A model generated the notes under the pieces. It was not told the DNA's origin. It ran no database searches and worked only from the letters and a program-made list of their open reading frames with translations. Below, piece after piece: positions 24,799 to 33,699 of a stretch of 64,000 nucleotides of DNA. The DNA is from Pseudomonadota bacterium (lineage in GTDB: Bacteria > Pseudomonadota > Gammaproteobacteria > Steroidobacterales > Steroidobacteraceae), in assembly GCA_021805275.1 (NCBI GenBank), contig JAJZFQ010000178.1, positions 62,001 to 126,000 on the forward strand, read 5' to 3'. The translations under genes were made by a program, and so were the position numbers. Position 1 is the first letter of the stretch; every line of letters starts with the position of its first letter.

Positions 24799-27700
24799 AT
24801 GAGTCTCGTGCGGCTTGCGCTGCGGCGCCCCTACACCGTGTTCGTCCTGGTCGTCGGCGCAATCGCCGGGGCAGTGCTGGCCATCGCGAAGATGCCCGCC
24901 GACGTCTTCCCGCCGCTCGGCGTCCCGACGATCTACGTGGCGCAGCCCTATCCGGGCATGACGGCGGCCCAGATGGAGGGCTTCCTCACCTACTACTACG
25001 AGTACAACTTCCTGTACATCGACGGGATCCGCTCCGTGGAGGCCCGCTCGATCGAGGGCGCGGCGCTGCTGAAGCTCACCTTCCAGCCCGGCACCAACAT
25101 GTCGCAGGCGATGGCGCAGACCGTGCAGTACGTCAACCGCGCGCACGCCTACATGCCGCCGGGGGCGGTGCCGCCGTTCGTGGTGCGCTTCGATGCCGGC
25201 AGCGTCCCGGTCGGCTACCTCGCCTTTTCCAGCCCGCACCGCTCCGTCGAGCAGATGCAGGATCTCGCCCTGAACACGGTGCGGCCGATGTTCGCGACGC
25301 TGCCCGGGGTGTCCGCCGAGGCCCCCTTCGGCGGCAGCGCGCGCACCGTGGTCGTTTCGCTCGATCCGGCCCGACTGCAGGCCTACGGGGTGTCCTCCGA
25401 CCAAGTCGTCAGCGCCATCGCCAAGGCCGAGACCATCAGCCCCTCGGGCAACATCGACCTGGGCACGCGCTACCCGGTCGTCGAGCTCAACTCCATCGCC
25501 AAGAACATCCAGGACCTCGCGGCGGTCCCGATCCGCACCGGGACGTTCCCGGCGGTGTTCGTGCGCGATCTCGGCACCGTCTCGGACGCCGCGGACATCA
25601 CCACCAGCGTCGCGCTCGTCAACGGCGCCCCGACGGTCTACATGCCGGTCATCAAGCGCGCGGATGCCTCGACGCTCAACGTGGTGAACGAGCTCAAGGC
25701 CAACCTGGCGCGCTTCCGCTCCGCGCTGCCGCCGGATGTGAGCGTGAGTTACGTGATGGACCAGTCGCCGTTCGTCACGCGGGCGATCGGCAGCCTGACG
25801 ATGGAGGGGGCGCTCGGGGCGCTGCTCGCCGGCGCGATGGTGCTGCTGTTCCTGCGCGACTGGCGCAGCGCCTTCATCGTCGTGCTCAACATTCCGATCT
25901 CGCTGCTCGCCGCGGTGTTTGCGCTGTGGCTCACCGGACAGAGCATCAACATCATGACCCTCGGCGGACTGGTGCTCGCGGTCGGCATCCTGGTCGACCA
26001 GTCGACGGTGGTCATCGAGAACATCCACACCCACCTGGTGCACAAGCAGACCGTCGAGCACGCGGTGCTCGATGCCTCGCACGAGGTGCTGATCCCGCTG
26101 CTGATCGCGATGCTGTGCGTCGTGGCGGTGTTCCTGCCGTCGTTCGCCATGGTGGGCGCCGCGCGCGCGCTGTTCGTGCCGCTGTCCCTCGCGGTCGGCT
26201 TCTCGATGATCGCCTCCTACCTGCTCGCCAACACGCTGGTGCCGGTGCTGTCGGTGTGGGCGTTTCGCGCCTGGCACCACGCCGGGGAGGCCTCGGAGCG
26301 CGAGTCAAATTCGTTCATTCACCTGCAGGCCGCCTACCGCAGGCGCCTCGAGCCACTGGTGCGCCACCGCGTGGCGGTGCTGGTCGGCTACCTGGCCGTG
26401 TGCGCCGCGCTCCTGGGGCTGCTCGCGCCGCGACTCGGCGCGGACATCTTCCCGCGCGCCGAGTCCGGACAGGCACAGATACAGATGCGCCTGCGCCTGC
26501 CGGCCGGCACGCGCCTCGGCCTGACCGTCGAGACCGCGCAGCGCGCACTCGGGCTGATCAAGCGCGAGGCTGGCCCGAACTCGGTGCAGGTCTCCCTGGC
26601 GTTCGCCGGGGTGCACGGTGCGTCCTATCCCAGCAACTTCATCTACCTGTGGAACAGCGGTCCGCAGGAGGCGGTGCTGCAGGTGCAGTTCAAGCCCGGC
26701 GTGAAGCTCGACCTGGCCGCCTTCCGCGACCGGCTGCGCCACGACATCGCCCGGGAGCTGCCGAACGTGCAGGTGTCGTTCGAGCCCGCCGACATCATCA
26801 GCCGGGTGATGAGCTTCGGTGCCGCGACCCCGATCGAGGTCGATGCGGTGGGTCCGGACATCGAGCAGGACCGGCGCTACGCGGAGCGGATCCGGGAGCG
26901 GCTGGCGCGGATCCGCACGCTGCGCGATGTGCAGTTCGGTGAGCCGCTCGACTATCCCTCGGTGCGGGTCGATGTGGACCGCGAGCGCGCCGGGCTCCTC
27001 GGGGTGACGCAGAAGGACGTGATCCAGTCGTTGACGCCCTCGACCGCCTCCAGCCGCTACACGCAGCGGGTGTTCTGGGCCGCGCCGAACGGGATCTCCT
27101 ACGCCGTACAGGTGCAGATCCCGCAGCATCACCTCGCCTCGATCGAGGATCTGCGCAACGTGCCGGTGACCGGCAGCGGCGGTGCGACGCACCTGCTGCG
27201 CAACCTCGGGGCCATCGAGTCCGGCACCGTGGTCGGGGAATACGACGATTACAACAGCCAGCACTATGTCGCGGTGACGGCCAACATCGAGGCTACGAGC
27301 CTCGGGGCGGCCGCGCAGCAGGTGCAGCGGGCGCTGGCGGCCGCCGGGGAGCCGCCGGCCGGCGTAACGGTGGCGGTGCGTGGCGAGGTTCAGACCATGA
27401 CCGAGTTGATGGGCGCGCTGCGCGGCGGGCTGCTGCTCGCGGTGTTCGTGATCGCGCTGCTGCTGGTGGCGAATTTCCAGTCCTGGGAGCTTGCGCTCGT
27501 GACCATCGCGAGCGTGCCGGCGGTGCTGGTCGGGGTGGTGCTGATGCTGTTCGCGACCGGCACGACGCTCAATCTGGAGTCCTTCATCGGCGCGATCATG
27601 GCGGTCGGCGTGGCGATCGCGAACGCGATCCTGTTCGTGACGTTCGCCGAACGCGCCCGCCGGGAAGGTCAGAGCGCAGCCGAGGCCGGCGTGTCCGGCG

Positions 27701-27951
27701 CGGTGAGTCGCCTGCGGCCGATTGTCATGACGACGCTCGCGATGATAGCCGGCATGTTGCCCATGGCCGCCGGCTGGGGCGAGGGCGGGCAGCAGTCCGC
27801 GCCGCTCGGTCGGGCGGTGATCGGGGGACTGGCCCTCGCGACGGTGGCGACACTGTGGGTGTTGCCCGCGGTGTTCGCCTTGATCCGAGCGAAGGCGCCG
27901 CGCCGCTCACCCTCGCTCGACCCCGATGATCCGACCCGCATTGCAGGATAA
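24799..27951 (+). CDS. RND efflux transporter permease
   Basis: A 1050-residue inner-membrane RND pump with two pseudo-repeats, each having one helix, a large periplasmic domain and a run of membrane helices. The N-terminus MSLVRLALRRPYTVFVLV and the PGMTAAQMEGFLTYYYEYN segment fit the AcrB/HAE superfamily. In helix 4 the usual Asp-Asp pair is Asp400-Gln401 (GILVDQSTVVIEN). In helix 10 the usual Lys is Ala941 (VAIANAILF). The proton-relay set is therefore non-canonical. It is first in a three-gene operon with adaptor and outer-membrane channel. Substrate is unknown. Confidence 0.93.
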   Translation: MSLVRLALRRPYTVFVLVVGAIAGAVLAIAKMPADVFPPLGVPTIYVAQPYPGMTAAQMEGFLTYYYEYNFLYIDGIRSVEARSIEGAALLKLTFQPGTNMSQAMAQTVQYVNRAHAYMPPGAVPPFVVRFDAGSVPVGYLAFSSPHRSVEQMQDLALNTVRPMFATLPGVSAEAPFGGSARTVVVSLDPARLQAYGVSSDQVVSAIAKAETISPSGNIDLGTRYPVVELNSIAKNIQDLAAVPIRTGTFPAVFVRDLGTVSDAADITTSVALVNGAPTVYMPVIKRADASTLNVVNELKANLARFRSALPPDVSVSYVMDQSPFVTRAIGSLTMEGALGALLAGAMVLLFLRDWRSAFIVVLNIPISLLAAVFALWLTGQSINIMTLGGLVLAVGILVDQSTVVIENIHTHLVHKQTVEHAVLDASHEVLIPLLIAMLCVVAVFLPSFAMVGAARALFVPLSLAVGFSMIASYLLANTLVPVLSVWAFRAWHHAGEASERESNSFIHLQAAYRRRLEPLVRHRVAVLVGYLAVCAALLGLLAPRLGADIFPRAESGQAQIQMRLRLPAGTRLGLTVETAQRALGLIKREAGPNSVQVSLAFAGVHGASYPSNFIYLWNSGPQEAVLQVQFKPGVKLDLAAFRDRLRHDIARELPNVQVSFEPADIISRVMSFGAATPIEVDAVGPDIEQDRRYAERIRERLARIRTLRDVQFGEPLDYPSVRVDVDRERAGLLGVTQKDVIQSLTPSTASSRYTQRVFWAAPNGISYAVQVQIPQHHLASIEDLRNVPVTGSGGATHLLRNLGAIESGTVVGEYDDYNSQHYVAVTANIEATSLGAAAQQVQRALAAAGEPPAGVTVAVRGEVQTMTELMGALRGGLLLAVFVIALLLVANFQSWELALVTIASVPAVLVGVVLMLFATGTTLNLESFIGAIMAVGVAIANAILFVTFAERARREGQSAAEAGVSGAVSRLRPIVMTTLAMIAGMLPMAAGWGEGGQQSAPLGRAVIGGLALATVATLWVLPAVFALIRAKAPRRSPSLDPDDPTRIAG

Positions 27952-27963
27952 GGAGCTACGAGG

Positions 27964-28839
27964 ATGACACGCATTGCCAGGTACCGGGCGAGCCGGTGGT
28001 CCGCCGGATGGCGGTTGGGGGTGAGCGCCGCGGCGCTCGGCGCGGCGGTGCTGCTCAGCGGTCTGCCCCCCGCACGGGCCGGTGAGCCGACCGGGCCGAG
28101 TCCCGAGGCGCTGGTGCTGCCGGCGCACGTGGTGGCCTACCAGGCGGCGGTGATCACCGCCAAGGTCGCCGGATTCGTCAAGGCGATCCCGGTGGACAAG
28201 GGCGACCGGGTCAAGGCCGGGCAGCTCATCGCCCAGCTGGAGGTGCCGGAACTCGCGGCCGACCGGGTCAAGTACCGCGCCCAGCTCGATGTGGCCGCGC
28301 GCAACTATGCGCGCATCCAGCAGGCGGCCAAGGCCGCACCCGATCTGGTGACGCCCGAGCAGGTGGACCGGTACCGCGGGCGGGTGGAGGTGGCCCAGGC
28401 CGAGCTCGACCGCGTCGAGGCGTTGCTGCGCTACGCGCGCGTCACCGCGCCGTTCTCCGGGACGATCACCGCCCGCTACGTCGATCCGGGCGCATTCGTC
28501 GCGGTGCCGACCGCGGGGGATCCGAAGGGCGCGGCCATCGTCACGTTGATGAGCCTCAGCCGGGTGCGCGTGCAGATCCCGGTGCCAGAGCGCATGGCCT
28601 CCTCGGTGCGGCCGGGCTGCCCCGCCGTGGTCTCCTCGGCGGACCTGCCGGGCGTGCGCATCCCGGTGAAGATCACCCGCGTCAGCTATGCGCTCTCGCG
28701 CTCCAGCCAGACCATGTTGGCCGAGATCGACATGGCCAACCCGGGCCGCCGTCTGTTGCCGGGGATGTACGTCTCGGTGCAGCTCACCGCCACCTCGCCC
28801 GGCGCCATCGCCGCCTCGACCCGAAGGGCCGTCCCGTGA
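27964..28839 (+). CDS. RND efflux periplasmic adaptor subunit
   Basis: A 291-residue membrane-fusion protein that joins the RND pump to the outer-membrane channel. An N-terminal export signal (about 18-40, ending ARAGEP) is followed by the lipoyl half-motif VAGFVKAIPVDKGDRVKAGQLIAQLEVPEL, a coiled-coil hairpin (about 95-165), the second lipoyl half RVTAPFSGTITARYVDPGAFV, and a beta-barrel domain. It is shorter than AcrA (about 400) because the C-terminal membrane-proximal domain is reduced. It starts 12 bases after the permease stop, and its own stop overlaps the start of the channel gene. Confidence 0.9.
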   Translation: MTRIARYRASRWSAGWRLGVSAAALGAAVLLSGLPPARAGEPTGPSPEALVLPAHVVAYQAAVITAKVAGFVKAIPVDKGDRVKAGQLIAQLEVPELAADRVKYRAQLDVAARNYARIQQAAKAAPDLVTPEQVDRYRGRVEVAQAELDRVEALLRYARVTAPFSGTITARYVDPGAFVAVPTAGDPKGAAIVTLMSLSRVRVQIPVPERMASSVRPGCPAVVSSADLPGVRIPVKITRVSYALSRSSQTMLAEIDMANPGRRLLPGMYVSVQLTATSPGAIAASTRRAVP

Positions 28840-30182
28840 TGCGCCGGGTGGGATCGTTCAGGGCGGCCGCCGCCGTGCTGCTGCTCGCGACCGGGCTTGC
28901 CGCAGCCGAGGAGCCCCCGGTGCCGGCGAGCGGCGCGGTGCAGCAGATCGACCTCGCCACCGCGCTGCGCCTGGCGGGGCTGAACAACCTCGATCTGGCG
29001 CTGGTTCGCACGGCCGAGCAGCAGGCGGCGGCCGCCAACGACGCCGCGACGCTGCGCTTCGTGCCGAGCGTGACGCTCGGGGAGACCTTCGCGCATCGCT
29101 CCGGGGCCGATCAACAGACCAGCGGCTCGATGCTCGAGGTGGACAAGAGCCTGTATCGGCGCGGCGCGGCCGTCGGCATGTCGCTCGAGCTCGGCGATGC
29201 GATCTTCAGCAAGCTCGCGGCGCGCCAGCTGCAGGCGGCTGCCGCGCAGGAGGTCGAAGCGCAGCACAACGATACGTTGCTCGCCGCCGCCGGCGCCTAC
29301 TTCGATCTGGTCAACGCGCTGGCCGAGCGGGACATTGCCGCCGAGGCGGTGCAGATCTCCCAGCAGTACCAGTCCGAGCTCGAGCGGGCGGTGAGCATCG
29401 GGCTGACCAACCGCAGCGAGGCGCTGCGGTTGGCGGTGCAGACGCAGCAGGCTGAGGTCACCCTGCGCGGCGCCGAGGCTCAGGTGCGCACCAGGGGCGC
29501 GCGGCTCGACACGGTGCTGCGACTCGACCCGGCGATCGTGCTCGCGCCCGCCGAGCGCCTGGTGGTACCACCGACGCTGGTGAGGCTCGATACGCCCCTC
29601 ACGCGGTTGCTCGAGACCGCGCTGCGGCAGCGGCCGGAGCTCAGGGCGAGTGCCGCGGCGGTGGATGCGGCCGAGAAGCAGCGTACCGGTGCGAAGTACG
29701 GACCGCTGATTCCGACCCTCGGGGCCGTCGCGGTGTACGGCCAGGCGCGCGGCGGGCCGAGCGGGTTGCTCGACAACTATCGCGCGACGCACGATTACGC
29801 GGTCGGGCTCAGCTGGCGGCTGGGGCCCGGTGGACTCTTTGACTTCAGCCGCACGGAGGCGGCCGATGCGCGCCTCTCGCGCCAGCGGTTCGTCGAGGCG
29901 AAGCTGCGCCAGACCATCCGCGAGCAGGTCGTCTCCGCCTTCACCAGCGCCCAGGCCGCGCAGCAGCAGATGCTGCTCGCGCGCCACGGTGTCGAGCTTG
30001 CCCGCCGCAGCCTGCAGCTGACGCTGCAGCGCCGGGAGTTCGGCGTCTACGCGGTGACCGAGGTGATCCAGGCTCAGCAGGACTTCACCCGCTCGCGCAG
30101 CAGCTACGCCACGGCGCTGCTCCGCTATGCCAAGGCGCAGTACGCCCTGGCGCGTGCCATCGGCCGTATCGGCGGGGCTTGA
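28839..30182 (+). CDS. TolC-family outer-membrane efflux channel
   Basis: A 447-residue outer-membrane factor with a signal peptide (about 8-24, ending GLAAAEE). It has the two-fold repeat of long helices and short beta strands typical of TolC/NodT-type channels: AAGAYFDLVNALAERDIAAEAVQ in the first half and VVSAFTSAQAAQQQMLLARHGVELA in the second. ATG 28839 overlaps the adaptor stop, with an in-frame GTG one codon earlier. It completes the tripartite pump. Confidence 0.9.
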   Translation: MRRVGSFRAAAAVLLLATGLAAAEEPPVPASGAVQQIDLATALRLAGLNNLDLALVRTAEQQAAAANDAATLRFVPSVTLGETFAHRSGADQQTSGSMLEVDKSLYRRGAAVGMSLELGDAIFSKLAARQLQAAAAQEVEAQHNDTLLAAAGAYFDLVNALAERDIAAEAVQISQQYQSELERAVSIGLTNRSEALRLAVQTQQAEVTLRGAEAQVRTRGARLDTVLRLDPAIVLAPAERLVVPPTLVRLDTPLTRLLETALRQRPELRASAAAVDAAEKQRTGAKYGPLIPTLGAVAVYGQARGGPSGLLDNYRATHDYAVGLSWRLGPGGLFDFSRTEAADARLSRQRFVEAKLRQTIREQVVSAFTSAQAAQQQMLLARHGVELARRSLQLTLQRREFGVYAVTEVIQAQQDFTRSRSSYATALLRYAKAQYALARAIGRIGGA

Positions 30183-30239
30183 TCGCGCGGCGGACCCGGT
30201 GCGATATTGCCCCGCGGTGCCGGCCGGTGGGAGAGGGCT

Positions 30240-30623
30240 GTGATTCGGACGTGGACCATAATCGGCGTTGCGGACGTTGCGCGCAGCTTGCGGTGGTACC
30301 AGGTTCTGCTTGACCGCCCGCCGGTGGAAGCGGCGCACGAATACTTCGGACAGCTGACCGATGCCGATGGAACGGTGCTGCTGTGCCTGCATCGCTGGGG
30401 CGATCACGAGCATCCCACTCTGTGCGGCCCGCAATCGGGGGCCGTCGGCAACGGACTGCTGCTGTTCTTCCGGCTCGAGGCCTTTGACGCCGCCTTATGT
30501 GCAGCGCGCTCCCTTGGCAGCGCGCTTGCTCAGGAGCCGCAGGTCAATCCCGCCACCAGCACCCGGGAGTTTGCGCTCTGGGACCCGGACGGTTATTACG
30601 TGATGGTGAGTGCGCTCTCGTGA
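30240..30623 (+). CDS. VOC (glyoxalase-like) family protein
   Basis: A 127-residue single vicinal-oxygen-chelate domain: WTIIGVADVARSLRWYQVLL at the start, GNGLLLFFRLEAFDAAL in the middle and EFALWDPDGYYVMVSAL at the end. Such proteins include glyoxalases, dioxygenases and resistance proteins that bind antibiotics. GTG 30240 follows a GGGAG stretch. It stands alone 57 bases after the efflux channel gene and converges on the EamA transporter gene. Its substrate is unknown. Confidence 0.82.
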   Translation: MIRTWTIIGVADVARSLRWYQVLLDRPPVEAAHEYFGQLTDADGTVLLCLHRWGDHEHPTLCGPQSGAVGNGLLLFFRLEAFDAALCAARSLGSALAQEPQVNPATSTREFALWDPDGYYVMVSALS

Positions 30624-30650
30624 GCGCCCGGCGCCGGATGACCGTGCCGT

Positions 30651-31499
30651 CTAGCCGAGATCCAGAATCATCGCCCCGACGGCAATGATCGACAGCGCGA
30701 GCACCCGCCGGCGGGTCGGACGCTCGGCGAGGAACCACCAGGCGAGGAGCACCCCGAAGAGCATCGAGGTCTCGCGCAGCGCGGCGATGGCGCCGATGGG
30801 GGCCTGGGTCATGGCCCACAGCGCCAGCGTGTATGAGCCGACCGAGCAGCCGCCTGCGCCCACGCCGCGGCGCAACAGCGAACCGACGGTATCGCCCGTG
30901 AACAGCTGGTCGAGCCGCCCGCGCATCAGCACCAGCGCAGTCGGCAGGGCCGGCAGGACGAACGTCCAGAGCGAGTAGGCGAGCGGTGTGTGCGAGAGCC
31001 GGGCACCGATCCCGTCGTTGACGGTGTACAGCGCGACGATGAGCGCGTTGGCGAGGGCGAAGCGCAGTGCGCGTGCCTCGCCGTGCGCACCGGAGCGACG
31101 CGCCTGCAGACACACCCCGAGGGAGATCAGCAGCAGTCCCGCCCAGCCCGCCATGCCGAGGCGCTCACCGAATCCGAGCGCCGCGATGACGGCGGTGAGC
31201 GCCGGCGCCGCACCGCGCATCACCGGGTAGGCGAGACTGACGGCGCCGAGCGAATACGCCTCGGCGAGGAGATTGAAGTACAGGATGTGCAGCACCGCCG
31301 AGATGGCCAGGTGCGGCCAGGCGCTCGCGGCCGGCACCGGCAGGAAGGGCAGTACCACCGCCCCGATCAGTCCGGCGGCGAGCACCAGCAGCGCGGTCGA
31401 GGCCCGCCGGTCCGCGCCGCCGCGGATGCCGACGTTCCAGGCGGCATGCAGGCCCGCCCCGGCGAGAACCGCCCCCGTCGCCACCGGTGGAATGATCAT
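30651..31499 (-). CDS. EamA/DMT-superfamily transporter
   Basis: A 282-residue inner-membrane protein with about ten hydrophobic helices in two EamA repeats. Recognisable pieces are GAGLHAAWNVGIRG near the start, SLAYPVMRGAAPALTAVIAALGFGERL ending the first repeat, and RETSMLFGVLLAWWFLAERPTRRRVLALSIIAVGAMIL at the C-terminus. Members export amino acids, nucleosides or other small metabolites. ATG 31499 is used because the first helix starts there and GCGAGAG lies just upstream. Substrate is not assignable. Confidence 0.88.
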   Translation of the reverse strand: MIIPPVATGAVLAGAGLHAAWNVGIRGGADRRASTALLVLAAGLIGAVVLPFLPVPAASAWPHLAISAVLHILYFNLLAEAYSLGAVSLAYPVMRGAAPALTAVIAALGFGERLGMAGWAGLLLISLGVCLQARRSGAHGEARALRFALANALIVALYTVNDGIGARLSHTPLAYSLWTFVLPALPTALVLMRGRLDQLFTGDTVGSLLRRGVGAGGCSVGSYTLALWAMTQAPIGAIAALRETSMLFGVLLAWWFLAERPTRRRVLALSIIAVGAMILDLG

Positions 31500-31677
31500 G
31501 ATTCTCTCGCCCTGCGCATGTACCGGACAGACGAAGGCCCGGGCGGCGCGCTCAGCGTCAGTCCCCCGGGCCCTCGGCACGCGCCGCCGCGGACGGCCTC
31601 TGCGCAGAGAGGGTTATGCCTTGGCGCCCCGGCGCTGTCCAGGACCGGGCGGGAGGCCGCCGGGCGGGGCGGAAAGC

Positions 31678-31700
31678 GGCGCGCCCCGCCGGGGCGCGCC
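31678..31700 (-). terminator. Hairpin between the porin-like gene and the EamA gene (distal)
   Basis: Perfect 10-bp inverted repeat, GGCGCGCCCC and GGGGCGCGCC, with a 3-base loop. On the minus strand it is followed by GCTTTCC, a very short U-rich stretch. It probably terminates the leftward porin transcript. Confidence 0.55.
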
Positions 31701-31726
31701 AGCCGAGGACCGGCGGCAAGGCAGGC

Positions 31727-31763
31727 GTGCGGCCGCCGGCACTGCTGTGACGGGCGGCCGCAC
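31727..31763 (-). terminator. Hairpin just downstream of the porin-like gene (proximal)
   Basis: Perfect 11-bp inverted repeat, GTGCGGCCGCC and GGCGGCCGCAC, around a 15-base loop, starting 16 bases after the stop on the minus strand. It lacks a U-run and forms a pair with the hairpin at 31678-31700. Confidence 0.5.
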
Positions 31764-31779
31764 GCTCTCGCGCAATGGA

Positions 31780-33225
31780 TCAGAGCTGGTAGGGGTAGTA
31801 GCGGAACGAGGCCATGCCGACGAACATGTTGGCGCTCGGCGCGCCGCCGACCCCGGCAAAGGCGGTGCGCTTGAAGTACTCGCCCTGCAGGCCGAACTGC
31901 AGGTTGCCGAGCTTGCCCTGGTAGTACTTCCACCAGAACCCGCCGCTTGCCTCGCTCACCGAGTGCGTGTTGCCAACGCAGCTGCCGCCGCTCGCGAGCG
32001 TGCAGCCGCTGTTGTTGAACTGCGGTGCGCCGTAGCCGTAGGCGGCCGTGCCGACGGTGTAGTACGTGGCGTTCTCGCTCTCCCGGCCGGCGTAGCCGTA
32101 CACCGTGAGGAACGGGTTCGGGGTGTAGATCAGCCCGAGCAGCGCCTCGTATTCGCGGATCGGGGCGAGTCCACCGGTGGGCTTCAGGGTCACATCCGGC
32201 AGCTGCGCCGAGCCGTAGCGGCCGATGCCCTTGCCGAGGAGTCCGCTCGCCTGGAAGGCGAGCCGCCCGGCGATGAGCGGCAGGATCATCCCGCCGCCGA
32301 TGCCGCCGCCGGACACCGTGCGGCTCTGAGCGGCGATGCTCGAGCGGAACCAGCGCGACAGGCCATAGAGCTCGTAATGACCCCAGCCCGGATCGGCCGC
32401 CACCTTGACGATGATGTCCGGGGCGACATCGGTGGTGTAGGTGGTGGTGGTGTTCATCAGGCCGGCGCCGTTGCCGGTGTTCTGGTAAACCACGCTCGAC
32501 GGTGGGTAGGTGCCCGCCGGCGCGCCGGCCGAGTTGATGCCGGTGCCGGTGACCGCCTGCGGGCTCTCGATCGAGAAGCCCACGGAGATCTTCTTGTTGA
32601 AGTGCTCCACGACGCGCAGCTGCGGTGTGCGCGTCCAGTTGAATCCCACGATGTACTGCGCGTCGATGCCGAGCGGGGCGTCCTCGTCGCGCGGATTCAG
32701 GTTGTCCTTGTAGAGCGTGGCGAGACTCCAGTTCTGTCCGGCCAGCACGTCCAGGCCGTGGTCGGTCATCATGCGCGCGTAGAAGACGCGCATGCGCAGC
32801 GTGTAGCTGTTGCTCTCGCGCGAGTTGGAGGTGACTCCGGCGCTGAGGAAATCGGTCTCCATGTACGCCTCGGCGCGCAGGCCGTCGTGCGGCTGTCCCT
32901 GCGCGAGCAGGGAGAAGCGGCTCTGGCGGGCGCTCTCGCGGAACTCCGAGATGTGGCTGTTCGGGTTGTTCGCGAACGGGATGCCGGTGTTGAAGTCCGA
33001 GCCGACGTCCGCCGACTGGTTGCGGTTGCGGTAGATGGTGGCGAGCTCGGTGAAGCCGCCGAAGGTCAGCGTCAGCGGGCCGGTCTGGATCGAGGGGGCG
33101 GGCGCGGACTGGGCGAACGCCGGGGCGGCGGCAAGGGCAACCGCGCCGGAGGCAATCAGGGCGCGTACGACGGCGCGCGCGCCGCCGCGCATCGGCGCCG
33201 GGGTACTCGGATTCACAAAGGCCAT
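31780..33225 (-). CDS. Outer-membrane porin-like beta-barrel protein
   Basis: A 481-residue exported protein with a signal peptide (ALIASGAVALAAAPAFAQ, cleavage about residue 37). The rest alternates polar and aromatic residues as in a large beta-barrel and ends in the strand MFVGMASFRYYPYQL. The first strand GPLTLTFGGFTELATIYRN resembles DcaP-type porins. Two cysteines lie in one loop (GCTLASGGSCVG). ATG 33225 is preceded by CAGGAGT. A leftward Pho-box-like promoter is 320 bases upstream and two hairpins follow. If the Pho box is used, the protein would admit phosphate or organophosphates, but the substrate is inferred only from that. Confidence 0.8.
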   Translation of the reverse strand: MAFVNPSTPAPMRGGARAVVRALIASGAVALAAAPAFAQSAPAPSIQTGPLTLTFGGFTELATIYRNRNQSADVGSDFNTGIPFANNPNSHISEFRESARQSRFSLLAQGQPHDGLRAEAYMETDFLSAGVTSNSRESNSYTLRMRVFYARMMTDHGLDVLAGQNWSLATLYKDNLNPRDEDAPLGIDAQYIVGFNWTRTPQLRVVEHFNKKISVGFSIESPQAVTGTGINSAGAPAGTYPPSSVVYQNTGNGAGLMNTTTTYTTDVAPDIIVKVAADPGWGHYELYGLSRWFRSSIAAQSRTVSGGGIGGGMILPLIAGRLAFQASGLLGKGIGRYGSAQLPDVTLKPTGGLAPIREYEALLGLIYTPNPFLTVYGYAGRESENATYYTVGTAAYGYGAPQFNNSGCTLASGGSCVGNTHSVSEASGGFWWKYYQGKLGNLQFGLQGEYFKRTAFAGVGGAPSANMFVGMASFRYYPYQL

Positions 33226-33532
33226 GGGCAGACTCCTGCAGTTGTACGGTGGATGGGACGGGAGCGGGAAAAACGTGGATTGCGCGCCAGGCAGAGCGCG
33301 CTCGGTGTGCGGCATCACAGCCGCGCGCCGGACTGCGCCTCGACGTTCGAGCGTGCGTGCGCTTGCGCGGCACGAGCGAATCACGAGCGGCCTCCTCTGA
33401 CGGCATTCACTCTTCACGGGACGGCTCGCGTGCCGGCAGCGAGGCGTTTCATGAGAGTCTGATGAAACAACGCCTCTGGAGACCGGTCGCGGTTTGCCGG
33501 GCCCATCGCATCCGTGGCGGGCCGACGTGGCA

Positions 33533-33566
33533 ATTAAAAGGTAAGATTGTGACAATCATGTGAAAG
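33533..33566 (-). promoter_or_regulatory. Leftward Pho box with -10 element for the porin-like gene
   Basis: On the minus strand CTTTCAC (33566-33560) and TTGTCAC (33555-33549) are in 11-base register, each matching 5 of 7 bases of the CTGTCAT half-site. Ten bases later comes TTTAAT (33538-33533). The box length and its distance to the -10 element are those of PhoB-activated promoters and the same as in the phoB promoter of this window. Confidence 0.55.
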
Positions 33567-33669
33567 CGGGCGCGCATGACGGGGCGAGCCCCCAGGTTAT
33601 TGATTTTCAGCGGCTTTCGGCGGCTGCGGTTCGCACGGCGTTGCTGCGGCGAGGTGCCTTCAGCGCCTG

Positions 33670-33699
33670 TTGCTCCGGCATGATACGATTAACTGTAAT
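33670..33699 (+). promoter_or_regulatory. Candidate promoter for the pstB pair
   Basis: TTGCTC (33670-33675), an 18-base spacer and TGTAAT (33694-33699) lie in a small A+T-rich patch. ATGAT and ATCAT flank it as an imperfect inverted repeat. I see no convincing Pho box in this orientation. Confidence 0.4.

Noticed and set aside
31273..33462. A 729-codon plus-strand open frame over the porin-like gene
   Set aside because: The minus-strand protein has a signal peptide, beta-barrel pattern and ribosome-binding site; the plus-strand translation is Arg/Ala/Gly-rich without domain features.
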